Shown: one piece after another, positions 43,852 to 54,295 of the stretch
How positions within the stretch are numbered: position 1 is the first letter of the stretch
How the letters are laid out: every line of letters begins with the position of its first letter
Source: Endomychus coccineus
Lineage: Eukaryota > Arthropoda > Insecta > Coleoptera > Endomychidae
Assembly (NCBI GenBank): GCA_958510875.1
Contig: OY294070.1
Span: 9,982,001 to 10,046,000, forward strand
Direction of reading: 5' to 3'
Length of the DNA stretch: 64,000 nucleotides
Position numbers and translations under genes: made by a program
Notes under the pieces: model-generated
What the model was told of the DNA's origin: nothing
Database searches by the model: none
The model's input: the letters and a program-made list of their open reading frames with translations, nothing else

Positions 43852-46180
43852 CAGGATGTCCTCGAACTGCGTGGCTAAAATAAAACCGAAGATTCTTTGA
43901 TTCGAAAAAAATTTGATGAGCCTTTTTACTTTTGCCTCAAGTGTCTTGTTTAGCCGGTAGAGGGCTTCAAAGTTGCAAAAATAATTTTGTTTTTTCGGTA
44001 TAACTTGAGAACGTGATGAAGGACTTTCACAATATTTGGCAGGTGAGTTACTGTCAATAATAGCCGTTTTTGAGAGCGGAGCATAGAGCCTTAGAGACCA
44101 TAGAAATGGCTCAAACTTGAGGATGTAACGTGAAAAGTGTCCAGAACTTTTTTGTTGTCGATGTAATTTACTCTATATTTTTTATGTAGATACCTTATTC
44201 AATTTGAAAACTTTTCTTACTCTTAAAAAATTTTGATAAAATCAACGGATTAGATTGAAAAAAATAATTTTCGAGTCTCTGCAATTTTGGCTTACTAATT
44301 TTACTTGATTAAAATACCTTAGTTGCCTTTGCTTTTCTAATGTCATTTTGGCATTTGGAGAATTTATTCTCAAAACTGTCTGTTTTTACTTTGCTTTCCG
44401 TAAAAATTTTATAAAATTATGGCTCAAAATCTCACTAACACTGAAATGGTCAATATCTCGGTAAAACACGAATAATAAAAACAATAGAAATGGGGAACGA
44501 TGTGATTACTTAGGAAAAACAAATGCTAAATTAAAAGAAACAACAAAACTTTTTGGGAAATCGCTAAGGCATCAATTGTTCGAAATGTTGCCCATTTTCC
44601 TGAATACACAAATTAATTCGTTTCAAGAAATTGAATTGAACTCTGGCTAGTACTTCAGGATCATTCTTCAATAAATCCGCTTCATGATTAATTCGTTGCA
44701 ACAATTCCTCTCGTGTGTTTACTGGAGCTGCATAAACTTTCGACTTCAAAGCGCCCCCTAGAAAGAAGTCACAGGGCGTCAAATCAGGGGAGCGGGCCGG
44801 CCAGTTCACTGGTGCATCGTGTCCTCTACCTATCCAGCGATCTGGATATTCCGCATTCAAATGTCACCTCACAGCTAATGTGAAATGAGGAGGTGCACCA
44901 TCATGGATAAACCAGGCCACGACGAATGTGTAAGGGCAAGTCTTCCAACAGTTCAAGTACCCTTTGTTCCAAAAAGTTCAAGTAGTTCTCCCCGTTCAAT
45001 CGTTCGGGTATAACGGTAGGGCCAATAATAAGGTTATCCACAATTCCAACCCAAACATTGATTTTAGTTTGATTCTGAAAATATGTAACTTCCGTTTCAT
45101 GAGGATTTTCATCAGCATAGAAATGTTCATTATGGAGGTTAAAAAGACCACATCTCGTGAAAGTATCTTCGTCCGTGAACAGAATTCTTCTAAAAAAATT
45201 GGGGTTTGCGTTTTGTCTTTGGACAATAAGCCGACAGAAATCTAGCCGATGACCTGGATCCATGGGCAATAAGTCTTGAACTGTTTTAATATGATAGGGA
45301 TACAACAGTTCTTCTTTCAGTACATTATGAACTAATGATTTTGAGGCTCCAATACGAAGTCCCAAACGTAGTGTGCTTATCCCAGGTTCAGTTTCAACCG
45401 CTTCCAGTATCGCTTCTTCGAGCTCTAACGTCCTCCTTGTCCGTCTGCGTCCAGTTTCTCTGCGATTTGCTTCAAATTTGCCAGTTTCGCGAAGGTTTGC
45501 CGATTTGGAATTCTGCGATGCGGATATCTTTCCCTTCTTCGGCCATTGCAACGACAAAGTTCATAAATCAATAACATATCAACCATTTCAGTTTTAGTGA
45601 AATTTTGAGCCTTAATTTTATAAAATTTTTACGGAAAGCAAAGTAAAAACTGACAGTTTTGAGAATGAATTCTTCAAATGCCAAAATGACATTAGAAAAG
45701 CAAAGGCAACTAAGGTATTTTAATCAAGTAAAATTAGTAAGCCAAAATTGCAGAGACTCGAAAATTAATTTTTTCAAGCTAATCCGTTGATTTTATCAAA
45801 ATTTTCTAAGAGTAAGAAAAGTTTTCAAATTAGGTGAGCTATCTACATAAAAAATATCGAGTGAATTACATTGACCACCAAAAAGTTCTGGACACTTTTC
45901 CCGTTACATCCTCAAGTTTGAGCCATTTCTATGGTCTCTAAGGCTCTGTGCTCCACTCTCAAAAATGGCCATTATTGACAGTAACTCACCTGCCAAATAT
46001 TGTAAAAGTTCTTCATCACCTTCTCAAGTTATACCGAAAAAACAAAATTATGTTTGCAATTTTGAAGCCCTCTACCGGGTAAACAAGACACTTGAGGCAA
46101 AAGTAAAAAAGCTCATCAAATTTTTTTCGAATCAAAGAATCTTCGGTTTTATTTTTGCCACGCAGTTCGAGGACATACTG
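43852..46180 (-). mobile_element. long-TIR DDE transposon, copy C
   Basis: 2329 bp, TA on both sides (43850-43851 and 46181-46182). TIRs are 43852-44451 and 45581-46180, 600 bp each. Transposase on the minus strand. Confidence 0.95.
44564..45613 (-). pseudogene. DDE transposase of copy C, start codon lost
   Basis: Same three-frame layout as copies A, B and D. The codon in the start position (45611-45613, minus) is AAG instead of ATG, so the N-terminal frame has no start. The core frame 45557-44901 includes RRTLELEEAILEAVE, ILFTDEDTFTRCG and LNGENYLNFLEQR. The C-terminal frame (44860-44564) has WPARSPDLTPCDFFLGG, where the usual W after FFL is G, and ends EQLMP-stop. Dead by the shared frameshifts and by start loss. 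Confidence 0.85.
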
Positions 46181-46490
46181 TATATGTAAATATTTGAAAT
46201 GGAAAAAAAATTGTTGTATTATTTTTATATCATTAAGAACTAATTTTAAAAAATCATGGTTTTCAATTATCCACACTCCAATTTTCCATTAACCTATTTA
46301 TTTATAAACCACTTGTTTATTTTTTTATGGACTCAAAATACTGAATAAATCATTCAAAAAACCCGAAAAAAAAATTTCACAACCTAACAAAATAAAATTG
46401 CGAAAGATGGTACTTGTATCTTTCCTCTAAAATGCATATTTTGAGAGAAAAATGCGAAAAGAGGCAAAAACACGTGAATTTTGATATATA
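46181..46490. other. no recognised feature
   Basis: Short AT-rich stretch between DDE copy C and the mariner at 46491. Confidence 0.4.
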
Positions 46491-47719
46491 CGAGGGTCGT
46501 TCATTAGCTTTTTAGAAAAAGATACAAAAACAAAGTATTTTGGTAAATTTATTTTCAATTTTTCTATATAATCTCCTTTTAGATCTACACATTTTTCTAA
46601 ATGGTGTTCCAACCTTTCTAACCCGTCCAAAAAGTAGGATTTCGGAAGATCCTCATAATAGCCATTTGTTTCTGAGATGACCTCCTCGTTCGTCCCAAAC
46701 CGTCGTCCGCCGAGCCATTTTCTAAAATCTGGGAATGGCAATAAGTCACTGGGGGCCAAATCTGGCGAATACGGGGATCTTCTAATAATTCGAATTTTAA
46801 TTCCACAAATTTGGACATTGCAACTGCACATGTGTGAACTCGTGCATTGTCTTGATGAAAAAGGACCGGTGCAATAACGACTAGTAATACTCTCCAGTTA
46901 TTGTTTCTCCTTTTTCTAAGTAATCGATGTAAAAAATTCCATGCGCATCCCAAAAAAACGGTCGATTTCACCGTTCTAACCTTTATCGGAGCCCGTTCGG
47001 ATACAAAAACCCACTGTTCTGATTGCTCTTTGGTCTCAGAAAGGTAGTACTGTATCGATGTCTCATCGACAGTTATCTATCGACGCAGAAACTCATCTGG
47101 ATTGCGACGAAAAGGCGCTAAAATAACCTGAGTGTCAACCATACGATTGCGTTTATTCTCTTTTGTAAGCAAACGCGGCACCCATCTTCCAGAAACCTTT
47201 TTAACACCCACTTTTTCATGTAAAATTGTAAACACTGTACCTTGTGAAATGCATGCGGCCTCAACTATCTCCCGCACTTTGATGTGCCGATCGACCAACA
47301 CCATATGGATTTTTTCAATCATTTCTAGGGTAGCCACTTCTATTGGCCGTCCCGAACGATGTTCATCTTTTGTCGATGTACGGCCACGTTTAAACTCATT
47401 TACCCAATTGTAAACAGTGGCAAACGGTGGTGCAGATGTGCCATAAACTTCATCCAACTCGGCTTTAATGTCTTTCGGTTTTAAACATTTTAAATGTAAA
47501 TGTTTTATCACCACTCGAGACTCGAAAATCTGTTTAAATTTTTTTAAATAAACTAAAGTACTCTGATTTAATCAACGATAAAAATAATAACACATGGGCG
47601 ATATATCAAAAACTTTAACAGCTGTCTACTGAGCATTGACACTTTCCAAAAAACAAACGATTTTAGCCACGCACGAGCCATCTCTTGTATTTTTTTGAAG
47701 AGTTAATGAACGACCCTCG
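46491..47719 (-). mobile_element. full-length mariner element (1.23 kb)
   Basis: TIRs CGAGGGTCGTTCATTAGCTT and the inverse of AAGAGTTAATGAACGACCCTCG are flanked by TA on both sides (46489-46490 and 47720-47721). The length is normal for mariner. TIR sequence and protein differ from the other mariner remnants here, so this is a second mariner family. Confidence 0.95.
46550..47514 (-). pseudogene. mariner transposase, broken by a stop and frameshifts
   Basis: From MVIKHLHLKCLKPKDIKAEL the first helix-turn-helix, the SGRPIEV linker and the second helix-turn-helix (VREIVEAACISQGTVFTILHEK) are present. WVPRLLTKENKRNR leads to NPDEFLRR and a stop at 47074-47076. Beyond it, VDETSIQYYLSETKEQSEQW carries the first Asp. 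A damaged middle stretch follows (APIKVRTVKSTVFLGC). VLFHQDNARVHT carries the second Asp, and SPYSPDLAPSDLLPFP the third. The C-terminus ends near GDYIEK at about 46555, with the frame open to 46427 beyond the TIR. The DD34D triad is intact but the reading frame is not. Confidence 0.9.
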
Positions 47720-47721
47720 TA

Positions 47722-48770
47722 TACATCTACTTCTCAGAAATTACCCTTTTTTTATTTCCGGTTTTCACGGATTTATTTCGCATTGCACATTGCTGTACTA
47801 TTTACTTCAACCTCAAATGTTAATTCCGATGGACTACCTTTAGTGATTTCGAAAATGATCTTTAATATATTTGAATGTAGTGCATAATCTACGTATAACT
47901 GAATAATAATACTTATTTTTCTATTCGTGGGTTTGATTTTCATGGTGAGGCGCCTGTCTACCCGAAGAACCCGCCTCTGAACCCAGCCTGTATATTCGAT
48001 ATGCGAAATGAAACATTTTACATAGTTTCGCAGTAGAACCATTTAGCGCGAGTGTGTGAAAAACGGTTCTGGGAACAAAAACGGGCCGATAATGAAGTCC
48101 GCTCTTTATGGGCTTTACTTATAAGTGAACATTCCTAATTAGTTGCACCCTTTTTCGTTGAAGTATAAACACTCACAGTCCGACTTTACTCTTCCAAATT
48201 CAAGGTACCAAATTAAAATTAATAAACCTATATAAATGCGCACTATAGTGCCCTAAAACATTTACAAACTCATTTAAAAATGTAATTAAAAGCGTAGAAT
48301 TTTCAAGACGAAATTTTTTGTTCATTTTTCAAATTCCGTTCGCTTTATGATTTATTTTGTCTGCGATTTTAAGTTGTTTTTTGAATTTTTAAAACTCGTC
48401 TGCAATAAAAATGCTGCACCATAAAATTCTGCAAGTAATAAATATATAAGATAGACGGAGACGGACGATATTTGGACTGCATTCTTCTTTTTACATTAGC
48501 CAAAACGCGAAATCGAACCGTTTGTACCACTACAGTGTCCACAATCCGGATTCCATTAGCTCACTTTTCAAGCGATCGCTGTTAACCGATATTACAATGA
48601 AAACTCCACACCTCACTTTTCTGGCCAAACAGGAGTTTGATTTTGGTTTCGTTATAATGACAACTCAAAAAAATTTCATCCTCCTGGGTACCCTGAGCGA
48701 AATTAATAAATGGAAATAAGATTATTGACATTTAGCTTTTATATAAAATTAAGTTGTATTTTTCATATTA
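47722..48770. other. unassigned region; possible exon-like frame at 47773-48042
   Basis: The minus-strand frame 48042-47773 reads VQRRVLRVDRRLTMKIKPTNRK, then LYVDYALHSNILKIIFEITKGSPSELTFEVE, followed by a good splice-donor-like GAA|GTAAAT. The amino-acid composition looks protein-like, but I recognise no family. The plus-strand frame at 48522-48719 (65 codons) is also unassigned. Confidence 0.25.
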
Positions 48771-48844
48771 AACGAAATAATACTTCAGAAATTGAAGAAT
48801 AAAACTCAAATTTTACAGAAAACTCTTAACATTTAATTTAAAAA

Positions 48845-48886
48845 TGCTGACAAATTGTTTCACCACACTGTGGTATTTTCAAAGCA
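48845..48886 (-). ncRNA. hammerhead-like ribozyme with U3-A8 core pair (PLE-beta, minus arm)
   Basis: Reverse complement of the motif at 50101-50142 with identical sequence: stem I TGCT/AGCA, core TTGAAAA, extra T, stem II ACCAC-AGT-GTGGT, GAAA, stem III ACA-ATT-TGT, then C at the cleavage position. Confidence 0.65.
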
Positions 48887-49054
48887 AGGAGTTATCAACT
48901 AAAGCTAAATCTAAAAGTATGTCCTTAAATATCAGGGATCAGAATGTGGTACAAATTGAGGGATGGGGTGGATAATGGTGGGAGTGTATTTATAAAATTG
49001 TTAACAAGCGGTGAATTATATGTATCGATTTGATCATTTAATTTAAATTATTAT

Positions 49055-49500
49055 TGTTTTTTGAGTGTTTCAATATTTCTATGGATTCTAGTATATTAAG
49101 TTTATGTCCTTTTTCCTGACTGTGTAGAATATCGGGATTAAGGGTGAAATTGTGGTTATGTTCTAACAGGTGATTTGCCTAATTAGAGTCCTCTTTTTTG
49201 AGCCTGTAACTTCTCAAATGTTCGTTGAGCCTTACGCTGAAACTGCGTCCAGTTTGTCCTATGTACAAAGCACTACAATCATCACATCTCAGTCTGTGAA
49301 CTCCAGATTTCTTCAATTTATCTTTTTTAGATTTCGAATTATTAATATACGAGCATAGTTTATTTGTTGTTTTAAAGACGACGTTTTTATTCTGTTTTTT
49401 AAGGAATTGAGATATTTTCAGTGAATGTTTACCTAAATATGTTAGACATGTGAAATTTGATGTTGTATTATTATAAATCTGCGGGTAAATTAGGTTTAAG
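49055..49500 (-). pseudogene. PLE-beta GIY-YIG domain, minus arm
   Basis: The minus-strand frame reads TSNFTCLTYLGKHSLKISQFLKKQNKNVVFKTTNKLCSYI, then GVHRLRCDDCSALYIGQTGRSFSVRLNEHLRSYRLKKEDSN. The Cys pair and YIGQTGRSFSVRLNEH are the GIY-YIG nuclease core of a PLE. After a frame break at about 49180 the C-terminal HLLEHNHNFTLNPDILH region continues to about 49055. No RT is present, as expected for 5' truncation. Confidence 0.85.
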
Positions 49501-49504
49501 GCCA

Positions 49505-50055
49505 AAAAAAAAGCCTCAGATTAACAATAATACAACATCAAATCTCACATGTCTTACATATTTAGGTAAACATTCACTGAAAATATCTCAATTCCTTAAA
49601 AAACAGAATGAAAACGTCGCCTTTAAAACAACAAATAACCTATGCTCGTATATTAATAATTCGAAATCTAAAAAAGATAAATTAAAGAAATCTGGAGATG
49701 TGATGATTGTATTGCTTTGTACATAGGACAAACTGGACGCAGTTTCCGCGTGAGGTTCAATGAGCATTTGAGAAGTTACAGGCTCAAAAAAGAGGACTCT
49801 TATTACGCAAATCACCTGTTAGAACATAACCACAATTTCACCCTTAATCCCGATATTCTACATATTCAGGAAAAAGAACATAAACTTAATATACTAGAAT
49901 CCATAGAAATATTGAAACACTCAAAACACAATAATAATGTAATATTAAATGATCAAATCGATACATATAATTCACCGCTTGTTAACAATTTTGTAAACAC
50001 ACTCCCACCATTATCCACCCCCATCCCTCAATTTGTACCACATTCTGATCCCTGA
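49505..50055 (+). pseudogene. PLE-beta GIY-YIG domain, plus arm
   Basis: Two frames: TSNLTCLTYLGKHSLKISQFLKKQNENVAFKTTNNLCSYI, then a frame change near 49710, then YIGQTGRSFRVRFNEHLRSYRLKKEDSYYANHLLEHNHNF. The end is LNPDILHIQEKEHKLNILESIEILKHSKHNNN and a stop at 50055 after FVPHSDP. This is the most complete copy of this domain in the window. It mirrors the minus arm. Confidence 0.85.
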
Positions 50056-50100
50056 TATTTAAGAACATACTTTTAGATTTAGCTTTAGTTGATAACTCCT

Positions 50101-50142
50101 TGCTTTGAAAATACCACAGTGTGGTGAAACAATTTGTCAGCA
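50101..50142 (+). ncRNA. hammerhead-like ribozyme with U3-A8 core pair (PLE-beta, plus arm)
   Basis: Stem I TGCT (50101-50104) and AGCA (50139-50142). Core TTGAAAA (50105-50111) replaces CUGANGA: C3 to U and G8 to A, so the 3-8 pair is still Watson-Crick. Extra T50112, as in PLE-alpha. Stem II ACCAC/GTGGT with AGT loop, GAAA (50126-50129), stem III ACA/TGT with ATT loop, cleavage expected after C50138. The fold is complete except for the altered core pair, so activity is uncertain. Confidence 0.65.
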
Positions 50143-50395
50143 TTTTTAAATGTTAAAAGTTTTGTGTAAAATTTAAGTTTTATTCTCCAACTTTCGAAGT
50201 ATTATGAATTTACACTACGTAAACGCCGAAACCATAGATATATAACGAAATAATACTTTTAAAAAATCATTGAGCTTGTGAAAAAACATTTTATTACATG
50301 TTAAATTATAATAATTAACTAAATATTTCAAATGTGTTTGAAAATCTTTTGAAAAGTTCCCGCGAAGTGAATTTTTTTTAATACTATCACTACAC

Positions 50396-51147
50396 GAGTA
50401 GTCGAGGAAATATAGACGAAAAATCGCCAAAATCTCTAAAAATAATTCTAGTCAACGGAATTTAATGAATGAGGCGTCAATCGACGTGGAATTATGTCTA
50501 AAAAAAAGTCTACTAATAAGCGTTGGGGGGTGTGGCTTACTTGCATTGCTGCACTCAGAAATGCATGTAAAAGATGCATTTTCCAAAAGGTATTTTTTCA
50601 ATTTGCGGAAACAAGAACAATAATCAGTAAAATCAGTCCAATTCCTCTTCTCGGGGGCTTCCGGGATCTCTGAACATGAATTCGATGCCCAAAAAATGCT
50701 ACGGTGCACCTTGTGCGCGTAACACCCATGTTGCCTACTTCTTCTTCTAGGATTAATTTTAAAAATTCCCGGGCCAATTTTGAATATGAAGATTATAAAA
50801 TACGTTGCAGTGTAGTTTTAGTTATTTTTGAAATTAATCTTCGAAGAAGAGATAGACGACCCGGCTGTCACGCGCACCAGGTGCACCGTAGCATTTTTTA
50901 GACATCGAATTCGTGTTCAGCGACCCCGAAAACCCCCGAGAAAAGAAATTGGGCTGATTTTACTGATTATTGTTCTAATTTTCACAAATTGGAAAAAAAC
51001 CTTTTGGTTATCTTGAGTGCAGCAATGCAAGTGAGCCACATCCTAAAACGGTTAGACGTAGTTTCACGTCGATTGACGCCTCATTCATTAAATTCCGTTG
51101 ACTACAATTTTTTTTCAAGATTTTTTCCTATATTTCCTCGACTAGAG
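50396..51147. mobile_element. fold-back element with long inverted arms
   Basis: GTAGTCGAGGAAATATAG near 50397 is inverted as CTATATTTCCTCGACTA near 51130-51147. Inside, arms of about 270 bp (50451-50720 and 50860-51110) are inverted copies, with AGTCAACGGAATTTAATGAATG against CATTCATTAAATTCCGTTGACT. The central spacer is about 140 bp. The left arm has extra sequence around 50570-50595. No coding domain is seen. The short ORFs across it are products of the inverted repeat. Probably a non-autonomous DNA element. Confidence 0.75.
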
Positions 51148-51180
51148 AGGGAAACCTATAATGTTCGATGAACATCATGT

Positions 51181-51402
51181 GAGCCAGCACTGGAAAGTAG
51201 GGAGAGGGATAGGCATTCGTATTTTTCTTGAAAGTTTGGAGGTTATAGGCATAGGGAAAGACCTCACTAGGTGAAGAGTTCCACAACTTCGCTGTTCTAT
51301 AGAAAAATGAAGACTGCTGGGAAGAAGTTCGGCAGGTCTCGAGCTTGACAATGAAGGGGTAACTAGCTTGAGCTTATCTAGTAATAAAAGCATGTAAATC
51401 AT
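51181..51402 (-). pseudogene. LINE-A C-terminal fragment (minus)
   Basis: The minus strand repeats the C-terminal LINE-A block of 22000-22190: DKLKLVTPS and, in the shadow frame, HFSIEQRSCGT..SFPMPITSKLSRKIRMP. The DNA is clearly homologous to CTTCAAGAAAAATACGAATGCC at 22134 in inverse orientation. Confidence 0.7.
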
Positions 51403-51417
51403 TTAAGAATAGAAGAC

Positions 51418-51722
51418 ACCTGGACCTGGACACATCCAAGCAGAACTCATCAAATATGCAACTACAAAACTATACCAAGAAGTCATGATCGTATTCCAGA
51501 AATGCTTGAATGGAGAGCCAACCCTAGAAGAATGGAACACCGCCCTTATATCCACTATACACAAAAAGGGAGACAAACAAAACTGTGATACTTACAAGGG
51601 GATACCAGTAACGAGTACACTATACTAAATATATGACAAGATCCTGGCAAATAAAATCGAATCAGAATACAGGGATATGGAAGCAGAAGAACAAGCAGGA
51701 TTTCGGGCAGGAAGAAACCACC
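51418..51722 (+). pseudogene. non-LTR RT fragment, a different LINE family
   Basis: TPGPGHIQAELIKYATTKLYQEVMIVFQKCLNGEPTLEEWNTALISTIHKKGDKQNCDTYKGIPVTSTLY, stop, IYDKILANKIESEYRDMEAEEQAGFRAGRNHR. The I..I.KKGD...C.NYRGI...S...+..KIL...I block and EEQAGFR.GR are RT blocks 0-2 of a non-LTR retrotransposon. It ends abruptly at a LINE-A fragment. One in-frame stop. Confidence 0.8.
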
Positions 51723-51838
51723 GTTGATAAGAAGCAGAAACAAAGTTGGTGCCAAGACGAATCCCTGTGGAATACCAGCGTTGATAGCCATTGTATCAGA
51801 AGATACTCCGTCAACCACCACACCTGCTCCACAAAAGA
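51723..51838 (-). pseudogene. LINE-A RT scrap (minus)
   Basis: The minus strand encodes FCGAGVVVDGVSSDTMAINAGIPQGFVLAPTLFLLLING. This is the LINE-A block that is interrupted in the copy at 18607/21703, and it shows how the two halves there were joined. Confidence 0.75.
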
Positions 51839-51839
51839 C

Positions 51840-52390
51840 TTTTGACATAGTATGCATTGATACAATTGGACCATTCTTAAGAACCTCCAGAGGCAATAGT
51901 TACGCAGCAACAATACAGTGTAAATCGATAAAATATGTTAAGATTATTCCGGTGCCAAATAAGGAAGCAAATACAATAGCAAAGGCCATAATGAACGAAT
52001 TTGTACTAACATATGAACCTATGCAAGAGATCAGAACTGAATTGGGTACTGAATATAAAAATGAGGTCGTAACTCGACTCTTTAAGATTCTGAACGTGTC
52101 TCACAAATTTTCAACAGCGTACCACAGTCAAACTATTGGAGGATGCGAAAGAAACCATAGAGTGTTCAAGGAATACATTAGGAGGTGTATTGATGACTAA
52201 CGAAGTGATTGGGACGAATGGATTTCATATTACAGCTTCTGTTACAATACTGCACCTAGTATATACCACAATTATACTCCTTTCGAGTTAATTTTTGCGC
52301 GGAAAGCAGAACTTCCCGTGATGCTTTTAGGAGTTAGGGTAGATCCGGTATACAATATTGATGCTTTTCATCAAGAAGGCTTCCAAATGT
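51840..52390 (+). pseudogene. Ty3/gypsy-type integrase core fragment
   Basis: FDIVCIDTIGPFLRTSRGNSYAATIQCKSIKYVKIIPVPNKEA carries the first catalytic Asp. EIRTELGTEYKNEV is the position of the second; Asp is replaced by Glu in RTELGTEY. Then FSTAYHSQTIGGCERNHRVFKEYIRRCID carries the catalytic Glu. After an in-frame TAA at 52198-52200 the frame continues DWDEWISYYSFCYNTAPSIYHNYTPFELIFARKAELP. This is the rve domain of an LTR retrotransposon pol gene. No RT, gag or LTR adjoins it, so it is an isolated fragment. Confidence 0.85.
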
Positions 52391-52720
52391 TGGGAAGGTA
52401 ATATCCTGAATCACGGTTTCGGTTATTTGAATGTTTTAGGATTTCTATCACGAAGCCCAGTTTCACCAATATAGCCTTCACCATGTGTGGAAAAACGAGT
52501 AGAAATGTTATGCTTCTTAAGGTTAAGGTTTTTGGAAATTCGATCTGTTACATGCTCAATATATGGAAGATAGGCAGTGGATAAAGGAGAGTGGGAGAGT
52601 TTATGGCTCAGGTTGATTTGATATTTTAGGCGAAGAGCATTTGTTTATGGCATTTTTGATGTTATCATGGGAGAAATTATTTGATAATAAGGCACCTTCC
52701 ATCTGTCGTATTATCAAATA
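52385..52720 (-). pseudogene. PLE-gamma fragment
   Basis: The minus strand reads LKKHNISTRFSTHGEGYIGETGLRDRN, with a GIY-YIG-like YIGETG. The DNA matches 60105-60500 and 53930-54290 (TCCAAATGTTGG..AATATCCTGA, GTGTGGAAAAAC.AGTAGAAAT). Heavily decayed. Confidence 0.55.
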
Positions 52721-53715
52721 ATCAAGACTTTAATAATCTTGCTTATTGTTCATCAAAAACTATTTTACTGCACCTGCAAACAATTCCAGTGATAATGAAC
52801 AGGAGACTATAACGCAAGGTGAGGCAATAACTTCGATATCAATGCATTTTTAATTATGCTAGGCCAGACGGCATGTACCCGAAAACCTATATGAGTTCTT
52901 CATCTTTTTCTAAGCATTATTAAAATATCTGTCATCTTTCTCTAGTGTGTACAACTACTAGTGGGTTCGGAACGATCTTTATTTGTTTACCTCTTTCAAT
53001 TGTTTCGCGTTCTCTGTCGCTGCGCCTTTTACATTTTCGGCAATATGAAATGGTTTTATACGCTCTAAAGTTATTGAAATATGCCTTTGTGTATTTTTAT
53101 TTCGTTTTAACAACGCTGTGCATAATGAATATGAAAACCCAAGAGCGTGTTCGATTCTAAATATAAAACTTGAAGCAAACCGAAGAGAGTTTCGACTTTT
53201 TACATTTTGTAATATTATCGATTTACATTGGGATGACGTGCATTTATTATGCCCGATACTAATTAGTCATTCCTACATTCTGATCATGAAGCTTACATAA
53301 TTAATTCCATTCAATTAATTGGTTCATTTTCGAAAAAATAAAAATACAGCTTCTTTTACAAATATAAATCGTGTTTGATCACAATTTTGAAGATTAAAAT
53401 GTTACATTATATTTCATTCTTATGTTCACTTCCCTCGCTACATATACTTAGTAGATAAGGGAAGAATTGTATCTGCCTGAAAAAAATCTAGCTTAATAGT
53501 TCACTTTTATCAGATCGTGCATATGCCTCAACCTTGTGTACAACGTGTCAAAGAATAATCAGTAAGAAGTGCCAATGGCTTTTCCCAATATAACCTTTCC
53601 CTCAACCCCGAAAACCTCCCCAAAAAAATACAGTCATGTTGATATTTAACCGCTGTCGGAGTCTGAATAATTGCGTAATTTATAAATTCAAATTTATTTT
53701 GATATGAAAATTACC
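52721..53715. other. non-coding; carries repeats X and Y shared with 61.7-62.3 kb
   Basis: 53155-53265 (X) matches 61700-61805 and 53465-53550 (Y) matches 62270-62345 at high identity by eye. No domain is readable. The ORF at 52945-53160 is unmatched. Confidence 0.4.
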
Positions 53716-54295
53716 GTTATAGATGGCATCTTCAGGGCAGGCTTGAGGCTTAAACTGAAGCTGATTCTTCTGTTTACTATAGCGGTATTTATTGTGCGAA
53801 CAAATCATCACCCTACCTACTTCAATGCCTTTATGCCGGTGGTTAACCTCGTTGTGGTACCTGACCCTGCCGTTGTGTGCTCATGTGCGGAGTGGAATTT
53901 TCGAGGATGGGTTTCCAAATGTTGGAAATATAATATCCTGAGTCATGGTGTAAATTATTTGGATCTTTTAGCATATCGCGTCAAGAATTTTTCGCTGATA
54001 GAAGTTTGGGGCTCGGACTAGGACTTTAGTATCTTCAAACAGGATTTATGTACCGCAAGTCCAGATCTACTAGTGTAACGAAGTCTTGTACAACGCTCAT
54101 GTTCTTTCACACGGGTATCTACTGTACGACCTGTTTCACCATTGTATATTTACCGTAAGAACAGTGAATGCTACAAACACCTTCTAAATGAAGAGGAAGA
54201 AGGGGATCTTTAATAGGTTTGTGAAACTGAAGAGGTAGTTTTGGAAGTGTGGAAAAACAAGTAGAAATATTACGCTTCTTCAAGTAAATCTGGCG
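53716..54295 (-). pseudogene. PLE-gamma GIY-YIG and 3' region
   Basis: The minus strand reads KKRNISTCFSTLPKLPLQFHKPIKDPLLPLHLEGVCSIHCSYGKYTMVKQ, and in the adjacent frame the nuclease block with GETGRTVDTRVKEHERCTRLRYTSRSGLAVHKSC. G-VYSI-CSCGK-YIGETGR..+TR+KEH is a PLE GIY-YIG domain. It matches 59909-60484 closely. The RT is missing here. Confidence 0.7.

Larger units (their letters stand above)
48771..50258. mobile_element. PLE-beta: two 3' ends in head-to-head inversion with 15-bp target duplication
   Basis: AACGAAATAATACTT lies at 48771-48785 and 50244-50258. Between them are two arms of about 650-700 bp in inverted orientation meeting at about 49500. Each arm holds the PLE GIY-YIG domain and 3' region. 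At each arm the hammerhead-like fold lies near the outside (48845-48886 and 50101-50142). Confidence 0.9.

Noticed and set aside
50452..51171. Several short ORFs inside the fold-back at 50396-51147
   Set aside because: The two arms give the same peptide pieces in opposite orientation; no domain.
53700..53740. Hammerhead in PLE-gamma copy at 53716
   Set aside because: CTGAAGA and the first half of stem II are present, but the sequence then diverges and GAAA is missing.
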